The position numbers were made by a program, and so were the translations under genes. This document shows, piece by piece, positions 1-7,886 of a DNA stretch of 64,000 nucleotides. This stretch comes from Bacilli bacterium (GTDB lineage Bacteria > Bacillota_I > Bacilli_A > RF39 > UBA660). Below the pieces are notes generated by a model, which saw only the letters and a list, made by a program, of their open reading frames with translations, had not been told where the DNA came from and made no database searches. The number at the start of each line of letters is the position of its first letter. Positions within the stretch are counted from its first letter, which is position 1. The stretch covers positions 62,001 to 126,000 of the forward strand of contig JAFRCD010000006.1 in the NCBI GenBank assembly GCA_017404555.1. Reading direction: 5' to 3'.

Positions 1-1
1 G

Positions 2-412
2 AGCTATATGGTAGAGTATGCAGTTTGGACAAGAGAAAAAGATGAATTTGGATTAACTCATATAATTGGTAATGATGATTATTTTTCTGTTATTGGACAT
101 ACTCCAACTTTCAATAAAGAAGGATTCATTTATAACAAGGATGATAAGTATTTAAACATTGATGGTAATTGTTCATCTTATGCTTTAGGTAGCTTTATAT
201 ATGATAGAGTACCCTTATTAGAAATAAAAGAAAAAGGGGTAGAAATATTACAATTTAACCATAACAATGAAATCGTTGGCGGTTATTTTTTAGATAAAGA
301 GTTGGAACCATTAACGGACAATGATCTTTCTAAACGAAGAGTATATCTTGACCATTCACTAGATAATTGCGAGGAAAAGCAAAAACAATTAATTAAGGAA
401 TACAGAGCATAA
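2..412 (+). CDS. Metallophosphoesterase (Ser/Thr phosphatase-like), C-terminal part
   Basis: The reading frame is already open at the left window edge, so the N-terminal part lies outside. The visible residues include a GHTP motif (V-I-G-H-T-P-T), followed about 25 residues later by L-N-I-D-G-N-C. This is the arrangement at the C-terminal end of calcineurin-like and PP2A-like phosphoesterases, where the GH histidine binds metal. The first ATG at position 8 is probably internal, because Ser-Tyr codons precede it in frame. The N-terminal metal motifs cannot be seen, so the substrate is unknown. The gene ends in a hairpin shared with the convergent LCP gene. Confidence 0.65.
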   Translation, partial: SYMVEYAVWTREKDEFGLTHIIGNDDYFSVIGHTPTFNKEGFIYNKDDKYLNIDGNCSSYALGSFIYDRVPLLEIKEKGVEILQFNHNNEIVGGYFLDKELEPLTDNDLSKRRVYLDHSLDNCEEKQKQLIKEYRA

Positions 413-442
413 AAAAAGATTCTATATTTATAGAATCTTTTT
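413..442. terminator. Bidirectional intrinsic terminator
   Basis: A near-perfect inverted repeat (AGATTCTATA at 417-426 and TATAGAATCT at 429-438) is flanked by A-run and T-run. It serves both the phosphoesterase gene and the convergent LCP gene, whose stop codon it overlaps. Confidence 0.85.
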
Positions 443-2243
443 ATTTACCTAATGTTAGAGTAACAGCATTGTTAGAAGCAACTTTTCTTCCATAACCATA
501 GTTTTGAGCAGTTACAGTATTACCATTACCAACAAATTTTACAATCATACCATGAGCTTTAGCCCATTTACTAGCTTGATATTTGGTATCACCAATGAAG
601 TTGGGTACTTGAATGTATTTAATTTTGGCTGCATTATATGGTCCGTAACCAACGACTTTTTTCTCATATGGCTTATTGATAGAGAAAGAGAACTTTTTAA
701 TTGGTTTATATTTCTTTAAATCTAGATTTACTTTCATTGCTTTTTCAATATCAGCTCTAGATTGTTCAACTGGAACATAATTCCATAAATTCATACGCAT
801 TCTCTTATCAAATATGGTAGCACCATTTCCTTGTAAATACATTTGATCAATATCAACAATATCAGAATTCTTAGTAGCTAGAGAACTCTTATTAATATCA
901 CGAGCCACATTATAGAAAGAAATTATTTGTTTGTTATTTAAATTGGTATCCATATTCTCAGATACAGCATCTAACACTTCTTTAAATTGGCTCATATTAT
1001 TAATACTTTTTATTTTGTCCATTAATGCTTTAATGACTAGTTGTTGGTTTTGACCACGATCTAAGTCACCAGCAGCTAATTGTTTACGGTTACGAGCTAA
1101 TACTAGAGCTTCTTCACCGTTAAGGTGTTGTCTACCACCTTGAATACATACTTGTCCTTTACGATCGGAACTATCAGTACAAAGGTCTTTTGGAACATCA
1201 ACGTCAATACCATCAACAGCATTAACTAATTTTACTAAACCTTTGAAATTGATCTTAACATAATAATCAATTGGAATATCAAAGTAATCTTCAATAGTAT
1301 TCATCATACAATCATTACCATAAGCAGCAGCATGAGTTATTTTGTTTTCTGCTTTATCATTCCAACAAGCAATTGGTACATAAGAATCTCTAGGTATTGA
1401 TAACATAGTAGCATTTAATCGTTTAGGATTGAAAGTAATTAGGATTAACGAATCACCATTAGCAATAGCGTTTTCACCTAAGGTTTCATCAGTAGAATCT
1501 ACTCCCATCAAGAGAATAGTAAATGGTTTATCAATACTCTTACCACTAGCAGCTTTTTCTTTTTTAGAAATATCTGATTTTTTAATCCGTTCAGATTTAT
1601 GAGCAATGATTTTAGTATCATCTTTAATATTTTGGAAAGCTTCAACTGATGAATAAGTACTGACGTAATTATCACCTACAAAGATAGCATCCAAATCTTT
1701 AGAATATAGATCAGCAATCATTGAAGAATAATCATTGTATTTTTTGATTTTGTTATTAGCATCCAGGTTATATTCTCTAATCATTTTTTGAGGAATAATA
1801 TATCCTTCTGGAGAATACTTATCATCTAAAATGGCGATTGTTCCCTCATCTAAATCATCAGGAGTTTTAATTTTATCGTTTGATAGTGTAACTAAGTAAG
1901 ATGTATAAGTAGACACATCTTTAGATAGAGTACCAAGATATCCATAAACGTAGGATATAGCTCCGCCAATTAAAATATTAAGTATGATAAATAAGATTAG
2001 GGAAAATACTAAACCCTTATTCTTCTTTTTCTTTTTCCTTTTCTTTTTAAAACGGTAACGTACTTTAAATAAAAATACTAAATCTAAGAAAGCAATGACT
2101 CCAGCTATTGTATATAGATATATCCGGATATCATTCATATCTCTAATTAAATAGAGGTTATATATAGTGAAAGCACTAAAAGCCAAAGCTACAATATAAA
2201 GAAACAAGATAACGAAACGGCCATGTACTTTATTATCATTCAT
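441..2243 (-). CDS. LytR-CpsA-Psr (LCP) family wall-polymer ligase with C-terminal PASTA domain
   Basis: LCP proteins attach teichoic acids or other anionic polymers from lipid carriers to peptidoglycan on the outer face of the membrane. The N-terminal third has three hydrophobic segments (about residues 10-30, 38-60 and 77-100) with a Lys-rich loop before the third. Residues about 100-225 form an extracellular segment with a TPDDLDEGTIAIL-like stretch that resembles a solute-binding-protein fold. The LCP domain (about 240-400) shows LLMGVDS, the conserved LSIPRDSYV and a later NRKQLAAGDLDRGQNQQ stretch with its conserved Arg and Asp residues. The last 55 residues (VPNFIGDTKYQASKWAKAHG) match a PASTA repeat, which is unusual on an LCP enzyme. 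The start ATG has GGGAGA about 8 bases upstream. It is monocistronic, convergent with the gene on its left and divergent from the one on its right. Confidence 0.85.
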   Translation of the reverse strand: MNDNKVHGRFVILFLYIVALAFSAFTIYNLYLIRDMNDIRIYLYTIAGVIAFLDLVFLFKVRYRFKKKRKKKKKNKGLVFSLILFIILNILIGGAISYVYGYLGTLSKDVSTYTSYLVTLSNDKIKTPDDLDEGTIAILDDKYSPEGYIIPQKMIREYNLDANNKIKKYNDYSSMIADLYSKDLDAIFVGDNYVSTYSSVEAFQNIKDDTKIIAHKSERIKKSDISKKEKAASGKSIDKPFTILLMGVDSTDETLGENAIANGDSLILITFNPKRLNATMLSIPRDSYVPIACWNDKAENKITHAAAYGNDCMMNTIEDYFDIPIDYYVKINFKGLVKLVNAVDGIDVDVPKDLCTDSSDRKGQVCIQGGRQHLNGEEALVLARNRKQLAAGDLDRGQNQQLVIKALMDKIKSINNMSQFKEVLDAVSENMDTNLNNKQIISFYNVARDINKSSLATKNSDIVDIDQMYLQGNGATIFDKRMRMNLWNYVPVEQSRADIEKAMKVNLDLKKYKPIKKFSFSINKPYEKKVVGYGPYNAAKIKYIQVPNFIGDTKYQASKWAKAHGMIVKFVGNGNTVTAQNYGYGRKVASNNAVTLTLGK

Positions 2244-2273
2244 TTAATCATCTCCCAAGCACTATTATTATAC

Positions 2274-2302
2274 ATTATATCGGATAATAAATACTAATAC
2301 AA
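2274..2302 (-). promoter_or_regulatory. Promoter of the LCP gene
   Basis: Read on the minus strand: TTGTAT (2302-2297), 17-base spacer, TATAAT (2279-2274). It lies about 30 bases upstream of the start codon. Confidence 0.6.
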
Positions 2303-2366
2303 TAGACAAAAAAGTGTCAACTTTACAAATTATTTGCGTTATATTTTACTTTTTACTTTACATAGA

Positions 2367-2375
2367 TGTTATAAT
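2367..2375 (+). promoter_or_regulatory. Extended -10 promoter of the glucosaminidase gene
   Basis: TGtTATAAT at 2367-2375, with only a weak T-rich -35 region. It is followed by AGGAGG at 2390-2395 and the GTG start at 2404. Confidence 0.6.
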
Positions 2376-2403
2376 AAAGTTGATAAAATAGGAGGATGGT
2401 AAA

Positions 2404-5400
2404 GTGAAAAAGTATATTAGTTTGACTATTTTCAGTTTGTTTATCTTTTTAGGCTTTATACCTAATAGTTTTGCTTTGACATCTTCTGAGTATAAGAATA
2501 GAAAACAATGTAGTAATTTTGAATTAGCTAAAGCTGGAAGTAATGGAGCCGCTACTAAGGTTAATTGTTATAGTAGTTATAGTGCGGCTAAAAGTGCTAT
2601 GAATGCTAGTAGTGAGAAAAACTTGTTTATTTTTGAAGTTGGCAGTACTACTAAAATAGTAGATGCTAAATATGCCATAGTTGATTTGTCAGCTACTGGT
2701 CCTGATTTAACATACTTTTATACAAGTAAGGATTTAAAGACAGCTTATACTTATATGGATACAGGTTCACTATATGGTGGTGTGGATGGAGCATTACTAG
2801 ATGTTAATTATGGTAAATCAATTAAAGTAAAAATAGCTGGACTTATATCTTGGATACCAAATAATACTTTTGAATTAGTACCACTTCCGTGGGTAAAGAG
2901 TAGTGCTAGTTATACTATAGGGGATACTATTAAGCATAATTATGTCAATAAACCTAGTGAGACTTATTCTGGTAGTAGAGGTAGTGTAATTGGTCCTAAA
3001 CCAGATAATGTTGCTAAAGGTACTTATTATTCATATGATGGACATTATTTTTACAATGATCGTTATAAAATGATTGATGATTATAAAGCTGGTACTTATA
3101 GTAAAGCTGTTAATAGTAGTCCATACTATAATTATTATATGTATTTATCTAATCACTCAAAAACTAGTTATTCAGCAATTAATATCGATGAATATATAAG
3201 AAATAATATGGGGGTATCTAAAGCTTTATATGGAGATAAATCAGTAGATAATTCATCAAGACTTTATGGACAAGGAACTTTCTTCTATAATACTCAAGAG
3301 ATTCATGGTAATAATGCTTTACTGGCTTTTTCACATAGTCGTAACGAATCAGCTCATGGTCGCAGTTCGATTGCGATTAAGAAGAATAATGGTTTTGGTC
3401 TTAATGCCGTTGATTCTAATCCAAGTGAAGCTTCTAATTGGTATCCAACTTTTGCTTCATCAATTTATGAATTTGGTCGCGTTTGGATTACTGATGGTTA
3501 TGCCGACCCATCTGATTGGCGTTATTTTGGACCGGCTTTTGGGGATAAATTAATTGGTATGAATGTTAAGTATGCTTCTGATCCATATTGGAGTGAGAAG
3601 ATGGCCTCACTATATTATGATTTTGATAAAGCCTATGGTTTACAAGACTATAACTATTATCAGTTGGGAGTAGTTACTAAAGCTACTAATGCATATTTAA
3701 ATTCTAATGGTACAAGTGTTGCTTATAAATATCCCGAGGCAGAAGACGGAGTATTAATCTTAGGAGAAGTTGGCAATTATTATAAAGTTCAAAGCGATAA
3801 AATAATTAATGGTACCACTATAACAACAACAGGTAAATATAACTGGAATAGTGCGGTTTATGTGCCAAAGAGTGATATTAAAAAGATTAATACACCTAAA
3901 AATGGTTATAAAGCACCAAGTGCCGTAACTGCTTATAAAGATAAAGATTATACTTATGATTTATATGTAGTTAGTGCTACTTTAAAACCAAAGGTAGTTG
4001 TAACTACTAAGGATTTAAAGTATTATTATGATTCAACTCTACAAAAACCAACTGGTAAAACAGTTTTAAAAGATAAATGGTTAATGGCCTATGCTGAAGC
4101 CTTTGATAAAAATGGTAATACTGTAGCTTATCTAGTTACTAGTGACTATAAATTTGATCAAAAGCACTGGATACCAGCAGGCGGAATAAAGTTTAAAACA
4201 ACGGGTTATGGTAAAGTAACAGTTAATGTATCAGGTGCTTATACTTGGGTTAATTCAACGCCACATGAGAGTTCATCTACTATTATTGGTGGTCAATACA
4301 ATTATTCTTATGTACCATTACTTACTTCAACAACATCAGATGGTAAGACTTGGTATAAAGTACCAGTTAGTTTAACCAGCAATACTAATTCTTATGGTTG
4401 GACAATTGCTCATGATAGCGAAGTAAATATTGCTCTTACTATGTATAATGCAGATAATGATAATAAACGTTTAAATATTAATAATGCACCAGTTATAACT
4501 ACTAGTAACACGACAGTTTATCTTAATTCTACTTTTGATAAGATGAGTGGAGTAACCGCTACAGATAAAGAAGATGGAGATATTACTAATAAAGTAACAG
4601 TAACTGGTAATGTTGATACTACTAAGGAAGGAGCATATACACTTACTTATAGTGTTACTGATTCACAAGGAAGTAGTGCTACTGCTAGTAGAAAAGTAAC
4701 AGTTATTAAGAATGAAGCACCAGTTATAAATGTTAGTGATAAGGTCGTTAAACAAGGAACTTCTTTTGATAAGATGAATGGAGTAACTGCTACAGATAAA
4801 GAAGATGGTAATATTACTAATAAGATAACGGTTACTGGTGAAGTAAATACTGATGAACTAGGAAATTATACACTTACTTACCGGGTTGAAGATTCTTATC
4901 ATAATGTTACTACTAAAGAAATAACTGTCGAGGTATTAACTGAAGAAGAATATATAGAAAGACATCCTAGAGTAGAAAAAGAAGGTATTTATTACTTAGA
5001 TGCATTAAAAGAAAAGAATAATAAGGTATATATTAAAGGTTATCATGCGATTAAGGGTATTAATAACACTAAAGATGAAAACTTTACTTATAAATTAGTT
5101 TTTGTAAATCAAAATACAAGTGAAGAAATAACTAAAGATCTAAATAGAATTATGAATACTAGTGAAATGACTAGACCGGTATATCATACAGATAACTTTG
5201 ATTATACATATTCTTGGTTTGATGGTTCTATTGATATATCAAATATGCCAGAGGGTGACTATAATGTTTATATTGTTACTGAAAACGATGATTATTATGC
5301 CAGAACTGTTGTCAGTGATAAAGTATTAAAATCAAAAATAACTAACTTTGTTGACGGTAATAAGTATTTAACCACTAGAAACAATTATCTTCATGATAAT

Positions 5401-5901
5401 GTGGCTTTAGAGTTTGTTATTAGAAATGAAAAAATAGCTAATAAGAATTCTAATATCTATAATGCTTATAACCAATATCGGGAATTATCCTTTAAGAATG
5501 ATTTGTTATATATTAAAGGAACGGCTTATTCATATGGCATGAACTTAGCTTTAACCGCTAATCTTAATCGAAAAATAGTATTTGAAAATATTAATAACTT
5601 TAATAAATATACTTATGATTTAGCATCTACTAACAATGGACTTTATCAAGTAGGAACGACTTTAGGTGATAACTTCTCTAAAGATAAAGCTTGGTTTGAT
5701 AAAAGTATAGATATTACTAATATTCCAAAAGGTAAATACGCTATTTATATAGTAAATAAAGCTAATATTGAAGACTATGGTGAACTTACTGAAGTATTGC
5801 TAAGAAGTTTAAATGATATAGTCTTAAATAAAGACGGTAAGAAGTATTCATTTAAAGTTAATAATAAGCTTAGATATAGAATAGAATTGTATGTTGAATA
5901 A
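2404..5901 (+). CDS. Secreted N-acetylglucosaminidase-type autolysin with two Ig-like DUF5011 repeats
   Basis: The protein starts at GTG with AGGAGG 8 bases upstream and carries a signal peptide (residues 1-25, ending near SFALT). A region around 295-420 contains LLAFSHSRNESAHGRSS, then NNGFGLNAVDSNP and WYPTFASSI. This matches the GH73/glucosaminidase pattern with a catalytic Glu in the first motif (E315), which cleaves the glycan strand of peptidoglycan. Two tandem Ig-like repeats follow (about 698-845), each with a TATDKEDG..ITNK..VTG core and a YTLTY end. The C-terminal 300 residues contain two related beta-rich units ending in Y-N-V-Y-I-V or Y-A-I-Y-I-V. There is no C-terminal membrane anchor or sorting signal, so it is probably released or wall-bound without covalent attachment. 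The gene is monocistronic. Confidence 0.75.
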   Translation: MKKYISLTIFSLFIFLGFIPNSFALTSSEYKNRKQCSNFELAKAGSNGAATKVNCYSSYSAAKSAMNASSEKNLFIFEVGSTTKIVDAKYAIVDLSATGPDLTYFYTSKDLKTAYTYMDTGSLYGGVDGALLDVNYGKSIKVKIAGLISWIPNNTFELVPLPWVKSSASYTIGDTIKHNYVNKPSETYSGSRGSVIGPKPDNVAKGTYYSYDGHYFYNDRYKMIDDYKAGTYSKAVNSSPYYNYYMYLSNHSKTSYSAINIDEYIRNNMGVSKALYGDKSVDNSSRLYGQGTFFYNTQEIHGNNALLAFSHSRNESAHGRSSIAIKKNNGFGLNAVDSNPSEASNWYPTFASSIYEFGRVWITDGYADPSDWRYFGPAFGDKLIGMNVKYASDPYWSEKMASLYYDFDKAYGLQDYNYYQLGVVTKATNAYLNSNGTSVAYKYPEAEDGVLILGEVGNYYKVQSDKIINGTTITTTGKYNWNSAVYVPKSDIKKINTPKNGYKAPSAVTAYKDKDYTYDLYVVSATLKPKVVVTTKDLKYYYDSTLQKPTGKTVLKDKWLMAYAEAFDKNGNTVAYLVTSDYKFDQKHWIPAGGIKFKTTGYGKVTVNVSGAYTWVNSTPHESSSTIIGGQYNYSYVPLLTSTTSDGKTWYKVPVSLTSNTNSYGWTIAHDSEVNIALTMYNADNDNKRLNINNAPVITTSNTTVYLNSTFDKMSGVTATDKEDGDITNKVTVTGNVDTTKEGAYTLTYSVTDSQGSSATASRKVTVIKNEAPVINVSDKVVKQGTSFDKMNGVTATDKEDGNITNKITVTGEVNTDELGNYTLTYRVEDSYHNVTTKEITVEVLTEEEYIERHPRVEKEGIYYLDALKEKNNKVYIKGYHAIKGINNTKDENFTYKLVFVNQNTSEEITKDLNRIMNTSEMTRPVYHTDNFDYTYSWFDGSIDISNMPEGDYNVYIVTENDDYYARTVVSDKVLKSKITNFVDGNKYLTTRNNYLHDNVALEFVIRNEKIANKNSNIYNAYNQYRELSFKNDLLYIKGTAYSYGMNLALTANLNRKIVFENINNFNKYTYDLASTNNGLYQVGTTLGDNFSKDKAWFDKSIDITNIPKGKYAIYIVNKANIEDYGELTEVLLRSLNDIVLNKDGKKYSFKVNNKLRYRIELYVE

Positions 5902-5926
5902 AGAGACTAGAAGTAGTCTCTTTATT
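5897..5926 (+). terminator. Intrinsic terminator
   Basis: Perfect 13-bp stem (AATAAAGAGACTA / TAGTCTCTTTATT) with a GAAG loop, overlapping the stop codon of the autolysin gene. Confidence 0.85.
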
Positions 5927-5959
5927 GCGTAAATATTTGTAAAGCGGATATAAAGTTTA

Positions 5960-5989
5960 TTGAATTGATGCTAAAGATATTGATATAAT
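5960..5989 (+). promoter_or_regulatory. Promoter of the first SPVTG surface protein
   Basis: TTGAAT (5960-5965), 18-base spacer, TATAAT (5984-5989). The in-frame ATG at 5988 lies inside this -10 element, so translation must start further downstream. Confidence 0.65.
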
Positions 5990-6017
5990 GATTATAAGTA
6001 ATAATAGGAGAATGTTT

Positions 6018-7337
6018 ATGAAAAAAATAATGAATTTAAAAAACATAGGATTAATACTAACAATAGTATTAGTATCAATCCTAACTTTAAATACAAAGAA
6101 TGTAAAAGCTACAGGAACAGTAACTTGGAGTGGACCAAGTTCAATTACTATTAGAGAGACTATTAGTAATATGACAAATCCTATAGTGGCTAGTAGGGCG
6201 TATGGGCTTTTTGTTCAAGGAAATGATATAACGCCAGTTACAACAGCAACAATCAATTTTACAGCCAGTGATACTCCAACAAACTATCAAATAACGAAAT
6301 CTACAACAATGAACTTGACAAGTTTAGCATTCTCAAAACCAGGAGATTATGAATATTCTATCTATCCCGACTGGTTATTAGATAATGCAGGGCATTTCTT
6401 GGATAATTACTCTACTGGTAGTCATCACTATAATGTTACCTACAGATATAAGGTGATTGTCTCAGTACGAAATGTTGTTGATGCTAACAATACACCGACA
6501 GGGGACTTTACGGCAACAACAATACTAGAATCATGCGAGTATAATGAGCAAACGAACAACTATGAAAATTGTACGAAAATATCCCCAGTCAGCGGAGTTC
6601 TATATGCTGACTATGATTATGAAACTAATCCTGAAAGCTTTGCTCATATAGAAATATCAAAAACTGTTAAAGGTATTGGAGCTGATACTACTAAATACTT
6701 CCCCATAACACTTACTATATATAATGAAGGAGCAATCTTCGATGATTGGGAGTATCCGATAACAGGAATAGATAGTACTATAACTTATAATGGTCAATCA
6801 GTAACCCAACCTACAACAATTGGTAATGGAACTCCAGTTATAATATATATAAAGCATGGACAAACTGCGATTATAGGTCAGGCTACAAGTGGTGGCAGTA
6901 GTTTTGACCTTATACCAACCAAAGCAACTGTTGGTTATAGCGGAGGTGGTGGTGGTTCATATGCCAATTCACAACTAAAAGAATATCGGGTGCAAAAACT
7001 CGCTGGAGAGCAAATATTTTATGGTAGCTTTTTTACCGTAGCAGAAGATCCTAAGGATTATTCTCCTTCGATATCACCTGATAATGAGAACTTTTTTAAC
7101 GTTTCTTCTGTTTCAGATATAGCTGGTATTCCTTCAATAGAAATTGGTGGAGAACAAAAAAAAGTCTTACCTATTATGGAGGGAGGGACTTATCCAATTT
7201 ATTTTATTAACACCAAAGAAATGTCACCAGTGACAGGACTAATCTTTACAATACTTCCTTATGTGATATTAGTAGGTATTGGAGTAGGTGGAGTATTACT
7301 ATTTAGATATTCAAAAACTAAGAAATCAAAAAGTTAA
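6018..7337 (+). CDS. Pilin-like cell-wall surface protein with SPVTG sorting signal
   Basis: I chose ATG 6018 because TAGGAG (6005-6010) sits 7 bases upstream and the longer frame starts inside the promoter. The 439-residue protein has a signal peptide (about 1-32, ending VKATG). It then has beta-rich modules of the Gram-positive pilin isopeptide-linkage type (Y-E-Y-S-I near residue 115, and I-S-K-T-V-K-G in a second module). The C-terminus is a complete sorting signal: SPVTG at 403-407, a hydrophobic stretch, and a Lys-rich tail. Its second module and C-terminus closely resemble those of the protein at 55156-57207 (H-G-Q-T-A-I-I-G-Q versus H-G-Q-T-A-T-I-G-Q). It is probably anchored by the class-B-like sortase at 16002-16811. 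The role is likely adhesion or structure, which is inference. Confidence 0.7.
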   Translation: MKKIMNLKNIGLILTIVLVSILTLNTKNVKATGTVTWSGPSSITIRETISNMTNPIVASRAYGLFVQGNDITPVTTATINFTASDTPTNYQITKSTTMNLTSLAFSKPGDYEYSIYPDWLLDNAGHFLDNYSTGSHHYNVTYRYKVIVSVRNVVDANNTPTGDFTATTILESCEYNEQTNNYENCTKISPVSGVLYADYDYETNPESFAHIEISKTVKGIGADTTKYFPITLTIYNEGAIFDDWEYPITGIDSTITYNGQSVTQPTTIGNGTPVIIYIKHGQTAIIGQATSGGSSFDLIPTKATVGYSGGGGGSYANSQLKEYRVQKLAGEQIFYGSFFTVAEDPKDYSPSISPDNENFFNVSSVSDIAGIPSIEIGGEQKKVLPIMEGGTYPIYFINTKEMSPVTGLIFTILPYVILVGIGVGGVLLFRYSKTKKSKS

Positions 7338-7354
7338 GGCTTTTTGATTTTTTT
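7323..7354 (+). terminator. Intrinsic terminator
   Basis: 11-bp stem AAATCAAAAAG / CTTTTTGATTT (7323-7333 and 7340-7350) followed by T residues, overlapping the end of the surface protein gene. Confidence 0.8.
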
Positions 7355-7368
7355 GTTTTAAAAACTTT

Positions 7369-7395
7369 TTAGCACTTTAACTTGACAAGTGCTAA
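7369..7395 (+). promoter_or_regulatory. CIRCE-type HrcA operator
   Basis: TTAGCACTT - 9 bases - AAGTGCTAA, a perfect inverted repeat with CIRCE geometry (consensus TTAGCACTC-N9-GAGTGCTAA, one symmetric change). It covers the -35 of the hsp20 promoter, as expected for HrcA repression. A further half-site GAGTGCTA begins at 7399. Confidence 0.85.
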
Positions 7396-7410
7396 AAAGA
7401 GTGCTATAAC
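7382..7410 (+). promoter_or_regulatory. Promoter of hsp20
   Basis: TTGACA (7382-7387), 17-base spacer, TATAAC (7405-7410). The -35 overlaps the right side of the CIRCE operator. Confidence 0.8.
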
Positions 7411-7432
7411 ATAGATGAAAGGAAGGATGAAT

Positions 7433-7822
7433 ATGGATTTAATGCCAAGAAAATTCTATTTAGATGACATGTTTGATGACTTTTTATCTACTAAAAGTAC
7501 AGGAATGAAATGTGATATCTATGAAAAGGATGGATGCTATCATGTAGAGATGGATACACCAGGATTTAGTAAAGATGATTTAAGTATTTCAATGGATAAT
7601 GGTTATTTAACTATTACTGCTGAAAAATCTCATGAAGATAATGATGATAGTAAAAACTATATTCGCCGCGAAAGAAGCTACGGTAAATATGAAAGAAGCT
7701 TTTATCTTGGAGAAGTAGATGAAGAAAATATTGATGCTACTTTTAAAGATGGAGTATTAAAACTTTCAATTCCTAAAGCAGATGAAAACAAATCAAAAAG
7801 AGTTATCGAAATTAAGGACTAA
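7433..7822 (+). CDS. Small heat-shock protein, Hsp20/alpha-crystallin family
   Basis: ATP-independent cytosolic chaperone that holds unfolding proteins. I chose ATG 7433 (MDLMPRKFY, 129 residues) because GGAAGG (7421-7426) sits 6 bases upstream. The upstream in-frame ATG at 7415 is too close to the -10 to be translated. The alpha-crystallin domain runs from about residue 25 to 120. It includes the V-E-M-D-T-P-G-F stretch, the L-T-I-T-A-E-K strand and the diagnostic G-V-L-K-L-S-I-P-K (A-x-x-x-G-V-L-like) near the C-terminus. It is a single-gene unit under a CIRCE operator, so heat and misfolding stress through HrcA is the expected control. Confidence 0.92.
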   Translation: MDLMPRKFYLDDMFDDFLSTKSTGMKCDIYEKDGCYHVEMDTPGFSKDDLSISMDNGYLTITAEKSHEDNDDSKNYIRRERSYGKYERSFYLGEVDEENIDATFKDGVLKLSIPKADENKSKRVIEIKD

Positions 7823-7835
7823 TAAGTCCTTTTTC
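7814..7835 (+). terminator. Intrinsic terminator
   Basis: AAGGACT / AGTCCTT stem (7814-7820 and 7825-7831) with AATA loop and T-run, overlapping the hsp20 stop. Confidence 0.8.
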
Positions 7836-7837
7836 TT

Positions 7838-7866
7838 TTGTAATTTTATTCTATTTATTATATAAT
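7838..7866 (+). promoter_or_regulatory. Promoter of the PFOR gene
   Basis: TTGTAA (7838-7843), 17-base spacer, TATAAT (7861-7866), 20 bases before the start codon. Confidence 0.7.
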
Positions 7867-7886
7867 GATTATGAGAGGATGATAGT

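Noticed and set aside
5988-6017. A longer start (ATG 5988) for the first SPVTG surface protein.
   Set aside because: That ATG overlaps the -10 element of the promoter, and the good ribosome-binding site at 6005-6010 fits ATG 6018.
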